A stretch of DNA of 23,227 bases. Source: Bolinopsis microptera. Taxonomy: Eukaryota; Ctenophora; Tentaculata; Lobata; Bolinopsidae. Where the stretch lies: positions 1-23,227 of the forward strand of contig NW_026971881.1 of the NCBI RefSeq assembly GCF_026151205.1, read 5' to 3'. The position numbers were made by a program, and so were the translations under genes. Below are positions 10,670 to 19,379 of the stretch, piece after piece (the first letter of the stretch is position 1; every line of letters begins with the position of its first letter). The notes beneath the pieces are model-generated. The model saw only the letters and a list, made by a program, of their open reading frames with translations. It ran no database searches and was not told the origin of the DNA.

Positions 10670-10936
10670 TTATTATTATTAATTTTATTGTTTTAAATAA
10701 GTAAATACTAACTCAGAAATCAATCAGATTTTAACCTTCGTCAGAAAAATACATCATAAAATTTTAAATATGAGTCAATTCAAAGCAAAGGTAAAAACAA
10801 GATTGTAAACGAAATATTAAGATAATGACACGTTCTAAATCCAAGTCAAGAAATTATTAAATTGAAATGCCTTTCTCAGTATTTTAATGGGGTAACCTAC
10901 CTAATTGGGGGACTTTTGATAATTCTGTCATATCAA
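10670..10936. repeat. Dispersed direct repeat, copy 2
   Basis: Matches 1-267 with three substitutions, in the same orientation. Unlike copy 1, its left edge can be seen: a TTA run continues a few bases further left (from about 10665), after which the sequence is unrelated to anything in the window. The right boundary is sharp after tatcaa. Confidence 0.9.
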
Positions 10937-11474
10937 TGTTTCGCCGGGCATTCAAATGTCGCTTACGGTAAGCCAACTAATTCATTAAATATTTAATTCA
11001 TTAATTAATTGAACGTAAAACCATATTTTTGTCAGATACAATAGACTAAAATTCATTAACCAATTTTAATCGAATCGAAACGAAACAAATATTGAAACTC
11101 TCACATTTCAAAAGCACAATCCTCAATAAAACCACTCAATAAACTCTCGTAGTTCCCGAATATCGTTCCATACTAACCCAAACTAATATGGTTAAATCTA
11201 CCACAACCTTATATCAGCGGTTATTTGGGCTTCATTCTAACGGACAAATTGCACTTCATCCATACGTCCTAAGTTCTACACTAACAAAGTTCATTCCTCC
11301 AAACAACTAATTTATAACCACAAACATAAACAACCACAAAGGTAAACAAACCTAATCATTCACATATACATTTTCAGCAAAATGAAACATCATGGTCTTC
11401 AATTCCAAACTCATAAACTGCACTTCAACTTCTAACGAAACAATCAAAAACAGTCCTCCTTATCTAGGCTTTGT
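10937..11474. other. Gene-free AT-rich stretch
   Basis: No convincing exon, repeat or RNA gene is seen. It probably holds distal downstream sequence of the - strand gene at 11908-13169. Confidence 0.4.
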
Positions 11475-11715
11475 AAGGAGTCCGGACTCTACGGTGCGAG
11501 ACTCTACAGCGGCAGATTTTTTGGCACAAAAAAGTTAGGGTTAGGGTTGAGGTTTATGGGTTAGCATTTTGGTTATGATATGGTTAGGGTTTAAAGTTAG
11601 AGTTAGGGTTAGGGTTTGGGAATGAGAATTTTATCTCAACCTAAACCTAACCCTAGTTTTTGCACCGTCAAATTTCCCACCGTCAAGTCTAAGGCCGTAG
11701 AGTCCCGGACCCCTT
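11475..11715. mobile_element. Foldback MITE with telomere-like TTAGGG interior
   Basis: The ends are near-complements: ggagtccggactctacgg at 11477-11494 and ccgtagagtcccggacccc at 11695-11713, differing by one substitution and one indel. Inside, degenerate ttagggttaggg runs (11537-11620) face cctaaacctaaccctag (11639-11655), so the element folds back over much of its length. No coding frame. The telomere-like tracts are imperfect and short, so they are more likely element sequence than an interstitial telomere. Confidence 0.65.
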
Positions 11716-11869
11716 TCTGAGCCCAGTGTTTTGAAAACAAACCGCTAAGTAGGGGGTTGGGGGAGAGTACCCCTAAGAAGTAACTTAAGTCTACAAATAC
11801 GGGCACAAAAATGTTATCAGTTTGTAATGACGTATCAGAGAACCAGCTCGTAGTTTATATCATGTTTAG

Positions 11870-11897
11870 TGACGTCATAGTTCGGTTGATGACGTCA
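11870..11897. promoter_or_regulatory. Pair of CRE palindromes 20 bp apart
   Basis: Two perfect TGACGTCA palindromes (11870-11877 and 11890-11897), start to start 20 bp, lie just past the stop codon of the - strand gene, with a half match (tgacgta) at 11828. TGACGTCA is the binding site of CREB/ATF-type bZIP factors. The position in a presumed 3' UTR is unusual for an enhancer. Confidence 0.35.
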
Positions 11898-11907
11898 TAG
11901 GTATTGC

Positions 11908-13169
11908 TCAAATTCCTTCCTCGTCGTCACTAGACATGAACTGATACTCAGGGCTGGAGAGACAAATACTGCTCTCCTCATCAGACGTAACTGAGCTGTC
12001 ACGTGAGCCTGTCGGAAAATGTCGATTAAAATAAATTAAAGTTCAATAACATAATTAATTAACTGACTAATTGATGATGATCAACTGACTAATTAATTCA
12101 CTGATCTTATGGGTATTTGCTATTTAGAAATTAGAATCATCAATTTCATGAATGTCTCAGTTGCGGAAATAAAAGTAAGAATATTACAAACCAGGTCGAA
12201 GGTGTTTCTTAGGTTTATGCAGCGACATCCGCTCAAAGGAGGTTAGGATTCTGTCACAGATTGAGGACCCTTGACTCGTCTTGAAAACGTACGGCTTCAC
12301 CTGCAACATTAGATATAATATTTTAGATTAACATGTACATTGTACATATACATGTTGATTTCTTGATTCTTAAAAAAGAAATAAATGGATATGTTTTAAA
12401 ATTGTATTTTGGAATAAGATGGTCTTCACAAAAAAAAATGATTTTAAAGATATTTTATATTTTAACTAAAAATAAAAGATGTAATGTTGAGTTTCAATGA
12501 CTTGGTTACTGAAAGAAGTGACTTGGTTACTGAAAGAAGTGACTTGGTTACTGAAAGAAGTGACGTGGTTACTGAAAGAAGTGACTGTTACCTGTCCATT
12601 AGCTACTAGAGCATCCAGAGAGATAGAGTCTTTATTTCGTGTTACTCGGAATATCTGACTAACCGGGATCAGATTCTGAAAATTACCTAATCAATTACAA
12701 ACTTACATAATTAATTACATAATACATAATCAACACATTAACACACACACATCCTCTCAACATACTCATTAAAAAGATGATAAAAATTTATTCAAAAATA
12801 TTACAAAATATTACCGTCTCAGTCGGGAATTTGAGTTTGACATAATCTTGCGTAATCTCAAGGTAGACTGTAACCTCAGTATTATTGAATACTTGTACTT
12901 CAAACTCTGCTGACGAGTCCTGAAAAATTATTAGTCGTCACATTCTGATAATCTAATTGATGTTATCGAGCTATTAATTAATCATTCTACCTTGGAAGGA
13001 TATATATGATGGTTTCTCAGAGAAGAAGTTGACTTACAAATTAAATTAAAGTGGTCCAGGATTACCATATTATTGAGCTCAAATTCAAGTTTACCTTTTT
13101 CGAAACAGTGGAATCAGTCTTCTTTATCCTCTTGAAACTTTCTTTGATCTTGTTGTAGGCTTCAGCGCT
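11908..13169 (-). CDS. 3' part of a multi-exon gene, possible PTB/PH-like domain protein
   Basis: Five - strand exons, in transcript order: 13095-13169, 12815-12919, 12592-12675, 12192-12300 and 11908-12008. All have GT..AG borders with good polypyrimidine tracts, and phases 0, 0, 0, 1 keep one frame to TGA at 11908-11910 (157 residues). A basic helix (EAYNKIKESFKRIKK) is followed by a series of beta-strand-like segments (EFEVQVFNNTEVTVYLEI, DYVKLKF, LIPVSQIFRVTRN, VKPYVFKTS), then a helix (ICDRILTSFERM) and a Ser/Asp/Glu-rich tail ending SSDDEEGI. The order helix, strands, final helix suits the C-terminal part of a PTB or PH-like domain, so a cytosolic adaptor is possible; this is inference from pattern only. 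The 5' exons were not placed. 14542-14673 is a phase-compatible candidate. Confidence 0.7.
12498..12591. repeat. 21-bp minisatellite starting at an exon-intron junction
   Basis: Four tandem 21-mers, tgacttggttactgaaagaag with one substitution in the fourth, then a partial unit tgactgttac. The 5' splice donor of the exon at 12592-12675 is the first bases of this partial unit (- strand GTAACAG). Read on the - strand every unit ends cacttctttcag, an excellent 3' splice-site sequence, so a row of acceptor-like sites lies at the start of the intron. Confidence 0.9.
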
Positions 13170-13315
13170 CTGAGTGGGGAAAAAACTGAATATCTCAGAT
13201 ATTTGAAGAAATGATTGCAGCAATTATCTTTTGTACTCTTCATCAAGACAAAAGGATTGAAAAAAAGTGCAGTATATGCTACCTTAAATATATATTATAT
13301 CCTACTATATTCTAG

Positions 13316-13403
13316 CTTTTGACTACAGAACTGTATCTGAGGGGGGGGGGGGGGGGGGGGGGGGAATGGAAAAACCCTCGAGTAATTCTCCATTTTATGC
13401 CAT
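13316..13403. repeat. Poly-G tract between two dispersed short repeats
   Basis: ttttgactacagaactgtatctgag (13316-13341 region) recurs at about 22917-22941. It is followed by 24 consecutive G (13341-13364), then aatggaaaaaccct to gccat (13365-13403), which recurs at 17834-17871. At the second site the order is reversed: the block comes first, then 20 C, then atctgag. The homopolymer length should be treated with caution. Confidence 0.8.
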
Positions 13404-13537
13404 GAATTATGATCATCGAATTACGTATGTGGCAGCTTACTTGGACACTCTAACATGTTTATTTTCGCATACCAGGCTACTCGTACCAAGCTACTAAAGA
13501 CTCATACCGGGCTACTAGAGGCCAAGATCAATTCGAC

Positions 13538-14331
13538 TACCTTACTCGGGAATATTATAGCGGGTTAATTTATGACTGGGAAAAATTAATGACTGGGAAA
13601 AATATGGCGGACTTTCCCAAAACCCGCCAAATTATCCCGGTCATAAATTTACCGGTGGCCGACCTTTCAAGTTTTTTTTTCAGAGGTCAACAAATTTTCA
13701 ACCGAAATTTCTGTTTTTTGTTACTTGTTAAAGAAGTTATTTCAATTAACAGTTATTGATATTACTCAGAAATAGAAAAAAAGACACGTCTATTTAAAGG
13801 AAAATAAATCTAAGTAATAATAAGTCAAATCTTCATTAAAGCGTATTCTCATTCTCATTATCGCTAATATCCCCTCCATTATTATTATTGATATCATTTG
13901 TTTGTTTTTTAATTAATTTTAACCAGTTATATTGTTATTATAATATATATAATATATATTATTATTATTTTCGTTTTCTTCTATAACATATAAATTGTTT
14001 TCTTCTCTACGATTTACTGATTCATGGACAAGAGAAATGAGAATCACGGTCCATCCTGAAATCTGATTTCTATAACCAAATTGTGATTTTTATAACAAAA
14101 TTATGGTAGCAATAGCCAATAAAGTTACAGCCCTCCATCCACTGCTTCAAAAGTCTTCTCTAGCGCATATGAGACTTCAGGTAAAATATGATGATCACCA
14201 CCCCCTAGGAACCCCATAATCTGACTCGGCGGGTTTTATTATGACTGGTAAAATTTTTGACCGGGAAAAATATGGCGGAATTTTTCAAAACCCACCACTT
14301 TATCCCTGTCATAATATTCCCGAGTAAGGTA
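13538..14331. mobile_element. 0.8-kb TIR element with TA target duplication
   Basis: A perfect 21-bp inverted repeat, taccttactcgggaatatta at 13538 and its complement ending at 14331, counting the flanking TA; TA on both sides fits a Tc1/mariner-type insertion. Each end also carries a subterminal block of about 90 bp with atgactggg, aaaaatatggcgga and tcccggtcat-like segments. These blocks are in direct orientation and each can fold on itself. No transposase frame is present, so it is non-autonomous. AT-palindromes lie near 13940. Confidence 0.75.
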
Positions 14332-14541
14332 TTTTGCAATTCAAATTTCTCTAAATTTCACTCTGATAGTGATACAATTTAGAAATCGATCGGATATCCG
14401 GCTATAGTAAGTAGTTAAGAAGGTGCTTAGCCGAAAAAATCTATCTAGTAACATAAACACTGGAGAAAAGTGGTTTCCAGAAAAACTTTGAAAAGATTTT
14501 GACTTACAAAATTTTTGGTCCGAGTCATCCTCGATACGTAC

Positions 14542-14673
14542 CTCAGAAGGCAGGGCTACCGCTTCCGAGCTCGCACTTCTCAATAACAGAATATCTTTTT
14601 CTAACTCAACAAAATAGCGTACTTCAAACTTGAACCTCTCTGTAAACTTTGCATAATATTTCAGTCTCATCAT
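14542..14673 (-). CDS. Candidate upstream exon of the PTB-like gene
   Basis: From ATG at 14673 a frame of 44 codons ends at a phase 0 donor, GAG|GTACGT, compatible with the phase 0 acceptor at 13169. It contains AKFTERFKFEVRYFVELEKD and SASSEAVALPSE. Against it: its first part lies in a recent tandem duplication, and no clear acceptor or 5' UTR is seen. It may instead be non-coding. Confidence 0.2.
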
Positions 14674-14925
14674 GAGTCTGAGTCACGAGGCTTATCGTAA
14701 AACTTAGCGCCTTGGTTGAATTACTTTGAAAACTTTTGCCCACACCTCCCTCACCAAAATTGGGAACTCAAAAAAATCGCTTACTTCAAACTTGAACCTC
14801 TCTGTAAACTTTGCATAAGATTTCATCATGAGTCTGAGTCATGAGGATTATCGTAAAACTCAGCGCCTTGGCTGAATTACTTTGAAAACCTCCCTCAGTC
14901 CTCACCAAATTTGGGGACAAAGGAC
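14603..14925. repeat. Tandem duplication of about 162 bp
   Basis: Two adjacent direct copies offset by about 162 bp share tacttcaaacttgaacctct, ctgtaaactttgcataa, catgagtctgagtca, gcgccttgg and tgaattactttgaaaac. The second has small indels, including loss of cag before the tcatcatgag segment. It suggests a fairly recent local duplication. Confidence 0.8.
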
Positions 14926-15509
14926 CACGTGACACAAAATTTCCTCATAGAATCCCATCAAAGTCTGTTGAGTAGCAACATTTATTTGAAAAACTTTGCA
15001 AGGTTAAGTTGTTATTAATATTATTTGTATTATTATATACATAGTTGTAAGTTAGCTTTACATTTAAGATTTGTTGACCTCATACAATACAGTGCTTTTT
15101 CTAATTTGTTCAATTTAAATTTTTGTTCAATTCAAGTCCATTTATTTAATATCTATCATTTTTCATAGTAAGGATTGTCCGCAATACTATTTTACCTAGT
15201 TCATAGCTTTTACCCAGTTCATAGCTTTGCAAGAATGCGATACAGAATAATAACATATTTGTGTTGTTGAGCAGTCTGCCAACACATATAAATAAATTAA
15301 AAATACATTAAATTCGCTGCACCTTAAGTAATTATGTCATCATGTGATTATGGGTTACTTTTCCTATATATGGTCCAAGACAACATTGAACGTACAAGGC
15401 CAATGAGCAAGACGTAATTCTGTTCGACATCCTTTCCTCGTTAAATTAATTGTAATATTTTCCATAGTTATGGGCGTATCGATTTTATTTTTGCACGCAG
15501 TATACCTAG
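14926..15509. other. Gene-free stretch upstream of the LDLa gene
   Basis: AT-rich. A small doublet, agttcatagcttt (15199 and 15219 region), is the only repeat seen. No exon or RNA gene is recognised. It probably includes the upstream regulatory region of the gene at 15676. Confidence 0.4.
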
Positions 15510-15517
15510 TATAAAAA
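15510..15517 (+). promoter_or_regulatory. TATA box of the LDLa gene
   Basis: TATAAAAA at 15510-15517, with a predicted start of transcription near 15540, would give a 5' UTR of about 135 nt to the ATG at 15676. No other TATA match of this quality lies closer to the gene. Confidence 0.5.
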
Positions 15518-15675
15518 TCTCCTAACAGTCACAGTACAAAAATAAATATGCAGAATTGCGCGAGGAATTTGATATCTAACGATTCAATTTGATTAATACA
15601 GACAAGCCAATCGAGTGATGATGTGTGTTGTGGCTGATCTTTACTATAGATATTTGATGAACCCTCATCTCCCAG

Positions 15676-16086
15676 ATGATGATGATGACAACACTGACCA
15701 GCTTGATCCTGATGGTGCTCTGTTTCTCAGTAAACCCAGCTGAGCCATGTGAAGATGGTAAGAGTCTGTGTGGTGATGGGAAAACGTGTGTCTACACCAT
15801 GTACATGTGTGATGCCTTACCGTACGATTGCCCAGATAACTACGATGAAGACGCTGATTTCTGCAAGAAATTTGAATGTCCAAAAGGAAATTTAAAATGT
15901 ACGGATGGTGTCACATGCGTAGAAGGTGATAAGCCTGAATTATGTCCTAAAACACCTATTTTAAATGAGTGCACTGCTCAGGAAAAAGTTAAGTGCCCTA
16001 ATGGCACCTGTGATTGGGATATGGACTGGTGTTTCTTTAGTGACAATGATTGGGATGAGTCAGAAAATTGGGACTCATTCCAATAA
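15676..16086 (+). CDS. Small secreted protein with an LDLa repeat
   Basis: 136 residues. After MMMM a hydrophobic signal peptide (about 5-22) ends near NPAEP. Residues 25-63 form a full LDLa pattern with cysteines at 25, 32, 38, 45, 52 and 63 and acidic residues before and after the fifth. Two shorter cysteine-rich units follow (68-90 and 99-119), each with four cysteines like the first part of an LDLa domain. The C-terminus is Asp/Trp-rich (WDMDWC, NDWDESENWD) and ends at TAA, 16084-16086. LDLa modules bind Ca2+ and protein or lipid ligands, so an extracellular binding role is likely but unproved. The start is the first of four ATGs, and cccag just before it could also be a splice acceptor. 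The four-cysteine tail of the protease at 8028-9290 resembles these half-units. Confidence 0.8.
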   Translation: MMMMTTLTSLILMVLCFSVNPAEPCEDGKSLCGDGKTCVYTMYMCDALPYDCPDNYDEDADFCKKFECPKGNLKCTDGVTCVEGDKPELCPKTPILNECTAQEKVKCPNGTCDWDMDWCFFSDNDWDESENWDSFQ

Positions 16087-16130
16087 TCTGATACTAATGA
16101 TGTTGGGAAGTGAAATGACTTAATATACAC

Positions 16131-17310
16131 CTAACTCCTCCTAACTCCTCCTAACTCCTCCTAACTCCTCCTAACTCCTCCTGACTCCTCCTAACTCCTC
16201 CTGACTCCTCCTAATTCCTCCTGACTCCTCCTAACTCCTCCTAACTCCTCCTAACTCCTCCTGACTCCTCCTAACTCCTCCTAACTCCTCCTAACTCCTC
16301 CTAACTCCTCCTAACTCCTCCTGACTCCTCCTAACTCCTCCTGACTCCTCCTAACTCCTCCTGACTCCTCCTAACTCCTCCTGACTCCTCCTAACTCCTC
16401 CTAACTCCTCCTAACTCCTCCTGACTCCTCCTAACTCCTCCTGACTCCTCCTAACTCCTCCTGACTCCTCCTAACTCCTCCTGACTCCTCTTAACTCCTC
16501 CTGACTCCTCCTAACTCCTCCTAACTCCTCCTGACTCCTCCTAACTCCTCCTGACTCCTCCTAACTCCTCCTAACTCCTCTTAACTCCTCCTGACTCCTC
16601 CTGACTCCTCCTAACTCCTCCTAACTCCTCTTAACTCCTCCTAACTCCTCCTGACTCCTCTTAACTCCTCCTGACTCCTCCTAACTCCTCCTGACTCCTC
16701 CTAACTCCTCCTAACTCCTCCTAACTCCTCCTGACTCCTCCTAACTCCTCCTGACTCCTCCTAACTCCTCTTAACTCCTCCTGACTCCTCCTGACTCCTC
16801 CTAACTCCTCCTAACTCCTCCTAACTCCTCCTGACTCCTCTTAACTCCTCCTGACTCCTCCTAACTCCTCCTAACTCCTCCTGACTCCTCCTAACTCCTC
16901 CTGACTCCTCCTAACTCCTCCTGACTCCTCCTAACTCCTCTTAACTCCTCCTGACTCCTCCTAACTCCTCCTGACTCCTCTTAACTCCTCCTGACTCCTC
17001 CTAACTCCTCTTAACTCCTCCTGACTCCTCCTAACTCCTCCTAACTCCTCCTGACTCCTCCTAACTCCTCCTAACTCCTCCTGACTCCTCCTAACTCCTC
17101 CTGACTCCTCCTGACTCCTCCTAACTCCTCCTGACTCCTCCTGACTCCTCCTAACTCCTCCTGACTCCTCCTGACTCCTCCTGACTCCTCCTAACTCCTC
17201 CTGACTCCTCCTAACTCCTCCTAACTCCTCCTAACTCCTCCTGACTCCTCCTAACTCCTCCTAACTCCTCCTAACTCCTCCTAACTCCTCCTAACTCCTC
17301 CTGACTCCTC
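16131..17310. repeat. 118-unit, 10-bp minisatellite (CTRACTCCTC)
   Basis: 118 consecutive 10-mers with no insertion or deletion. Counted by eye: 63 ctaactcctc, 45 ctgactcctc, 9 ttaactcctc and 1 ctaattcctc. All variation is by transitions at positions 1, 3 and 5. The ttaac type is confined to the middle (about 16491-17010), and in eight of nine cases is followed by a ctgac unit, which shows block duplication. The + strand is almost pure pyrimidine. It starts 44 bases after the stop codon of the LDLa gene and may lie in its 3' UTR. Confidence 0.97.
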
Positions 17311-17833
17311 ACCGCTTCTCGCCCCTCTGTCGAACATGGACCTTGGATCGAAAATCTATGCAGTATACTATATCACGTGATAATTTTTTAATGATCAAGC
17401 ATGCAATGGCTCTGTTTTTTACTTCGTCAAAAGAGATCAATTTTGTAGTAAAATTCCTTTTCGACGATGATTTTTTGCTGGGCTAGTAGTAGTAGACTGA
17501 ACATAAATACCGTGACACTGCTCAATAATAATTATTGTATCAGTATCGATATGAATTTAAACAAAATCTGTGAATATGATTTATTAATTTGACCAAAGAT
17601 GCGGTTGTTTTTTGTCAACATATTGCCAAATCCTAGTCAGATATAGACTCAAGTTGAAATCTTCAAGTCTTACAATCTTGAATCTTTGAAAGATACAATT
17701 TAGAAAATTTGCATTTTGCAATTATAAATTACGACGAGTATGACATACTCAGTGGGGTATAGGATACAAGGGCGGTACTTTCCTTAAAGAGTGGACACGA
17801 GGGCGGGACTTTTCTATGGAGAAAATGGGAGAA
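17311..17833. other. Gene-free stretch after the minisatellite
   Basis: No convincing exon is seen. It contains two related short segments, gggcggtacttt (about 17770) and gggcgggactttt (about 17803), next to the poly-C repeat. Confidence 0.4.
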
Positions 17834-17900
17834 AATGGAAAAACCCTTGACTAATTCTCCATTTATGCCATTGGCCCCCCCCCCCCCCCCCCCCATCTGA
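17834..17900. repeat. Poly-C tract with short dispersed repeat
   Basis: aatggaaaaacccttgac to gccat (17834-17871) repeats 13365-13403 and is followed by 20 consecutive C (17875-17894) and atctgag. The parts match the poly-G locus at 13316-13403 but in a different order, and with the other strand of the homopolymer. Confidence 0.8.
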
Positions 17901-17980
17901 GGACTGAGTCACAGGGGATAACTGTTGTATATCCTACCTTCTGAGAATCTTAGGGCAGTTTATCCTACTTTATATATATA

Positions 17981-18289
17981 CTAGAAAGCCCATGGTCACA
18001 GGGAGGAAGCTAATAGTATTTTTTGTTAGTAAGTTTAAATTGAGTCAAAAAATATCATACACAACCGAAGATACAGCCGATTAAAATGTTGCTCGCACTA
18101 AACACAACTAAATGTAATATCAACAAAACCAATAAAAATGCCGTTTTAACAATCTTTGCACGTGCACGTGCGTGTAAGAACCCTCGTTACCATGGTTACT
18201 TTGCAACTACTTATTTCTCGTCTAATTTGCACGTGGGCGGTCGTACAGTGTACATACAACAAAAAGAATTTTCTGAATTATAGTAGAGA
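17981..18289 (-). mobile_element. Non-autonomous Helitron-like element, copy 2
   Basis: On the - strand it begins TCTCTACTATAATTC and ends GGGCTTTCTAG, matching the 5'-TC and CTRR-3' ends of Helitrons, and it is followed by T as expected for insertion at AT. Near the 3' end a weak stem (CCCTG/CACGGG type) takes the place of the usual hairpin. The interior has tgcacgtgcacgtgcg and gcacgtgggcggtcgtac. No coding capacity. It is joined without a gap to copy 1. Confidence 0.65.
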
Positions 18290-18603
18290 CTAGAAAGCCC
18301 GTGGTAACAGGGACGAAGCTAGTAGTATTCTTTGAAAGAAAGTTTTAATCGCAACAAAAAATATCCATCCCAACCGAAGATACAGCCGATTTAAATATAA
18401 AACACTTTAAACACAACATAATAACAACAAAACCGATCAAAATGACGTTAAAACAATCATTGCACGTGCACGTGCGCATCAAAACACCGTTGCTATGGAA
18501 CGTTTTGGTTGTTACCTAAATTCCTATTTTTCATCAAATTTGCACGTGGGCGGTCGTACATACATACATTCTACAAAAAGAATCTTTTGAATTATAGTAG
18601 AGA
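18290..18603 (-). mobile_element. Non-autonomous Helitron-like element, copy 1
   Basis: Same ends as its neighbour: on the - strand it is preceded by A, starts TCTCTACTATAATTC and ends GGGCTTTCTAG, which abuts the TC of copy 2. The two copies are roughly 75-80% alike by eye, with ends and the cacgtg-rich segments best conserved. The head-to-tail CTAG/TC junction is a known hallmark of tandem Helitrons made by rolling-circle transposition. Confidence 0.65.
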
Positions 18604-18619
18604 TTATATCCTATTATAT

Positions 18620-19145
18620 ATTTTAACGATAACCAGTTTCATAATCTTACCAAAGAGCCCTTAAAAACGTTTGACAATGAGTTATCCGATCAGATAGAGG
18701 TTATTATTTTTGAAAAGCTAGATTTTATAAAATGTTTAACCTTAGAAGATAGAAGTAGGGTTGCTAAAGAAAGAGAATCATTTTGGCAAAACCAGCTTAT
18801 GACCCTCAGTGATTTTGGAGGACTTAATAAACGTAGTGCTCTTAATGAAATACAAAATTGACCTTTATATGATATGCTTTAATATTTAATCTTTCCACAG
18901 ACACTTGCATTTTGTTGTTTACTTTCACCTCTGCATCTTTTGTTTATATCTTATGATTGAATGAGACTTACTCACAAATTTCCCATCTCAGTATTGATCT
19001 ATTTTTGTCATGTTTTTAATTTACTTCATAGAACAGTTATTTTAATAAACTTGCTTTCAGAATGAGACATGTAAAGATTACACAATCGATAGCTTAATGT
19101 GAATTTCGTGTTTTACTGTTTCACTGAATGTCTCAAATATATATA
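18620..19145 (+). repeat. Left pseudo-LTR of the Penelope-like element
   Basis: Carries the C-terminal fragment of the GIY-YIG frame, ending at TGA (18859-18861), then about 285 bp of 3' UTR. It encodes Gln where the right copy has Lys at the third codon before the stop. By analogy with other Penelope elements it may supply the promoter for the downstream copy. Confidence 0.85.
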
Positions 19146-19379
19146 CATCAGTGAATACAGTTACCTGGACTTCTGTGCTGTGAATCTACAATCAGAGAGC
19201 AACAGTCAAATCACACTGACTTCTTTAGATTCCGCCAGATCTTCTACCAGTAGAGTGATCCAGAAGTTCATCCTGTCCTTGTCATATCAGTGTTTTGTCT
19301 ACGTTCATGTTTGTGCACCAGTCTGTAAACTTTGTTAATACACTCTCCACACTCATCGCAACAAAGTCTCCCCCAAAAT

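Noticed and set aside
11536-11660. Interstitial telomere or chromosome end
   Set aside because: TTAGGG tracts are short, degenerate and occur on both strands inside inverted ends, so a foldback element explains them better.
14508-14541. Extension of the candidate exon to the donor gtaagt at 14502-14507
   Set aside because: That donor is phase 1 and would create a TAG with the next exon at 13169; the phase 0 donor at 14541 is the only one that fits.
16131-17310. CRISPR-like or coding interpretation of the 10-bp array
   Set aside because: There are no spacers, the host is an animal, and the 10-bp period brings in-frame stops in every + strand frame.
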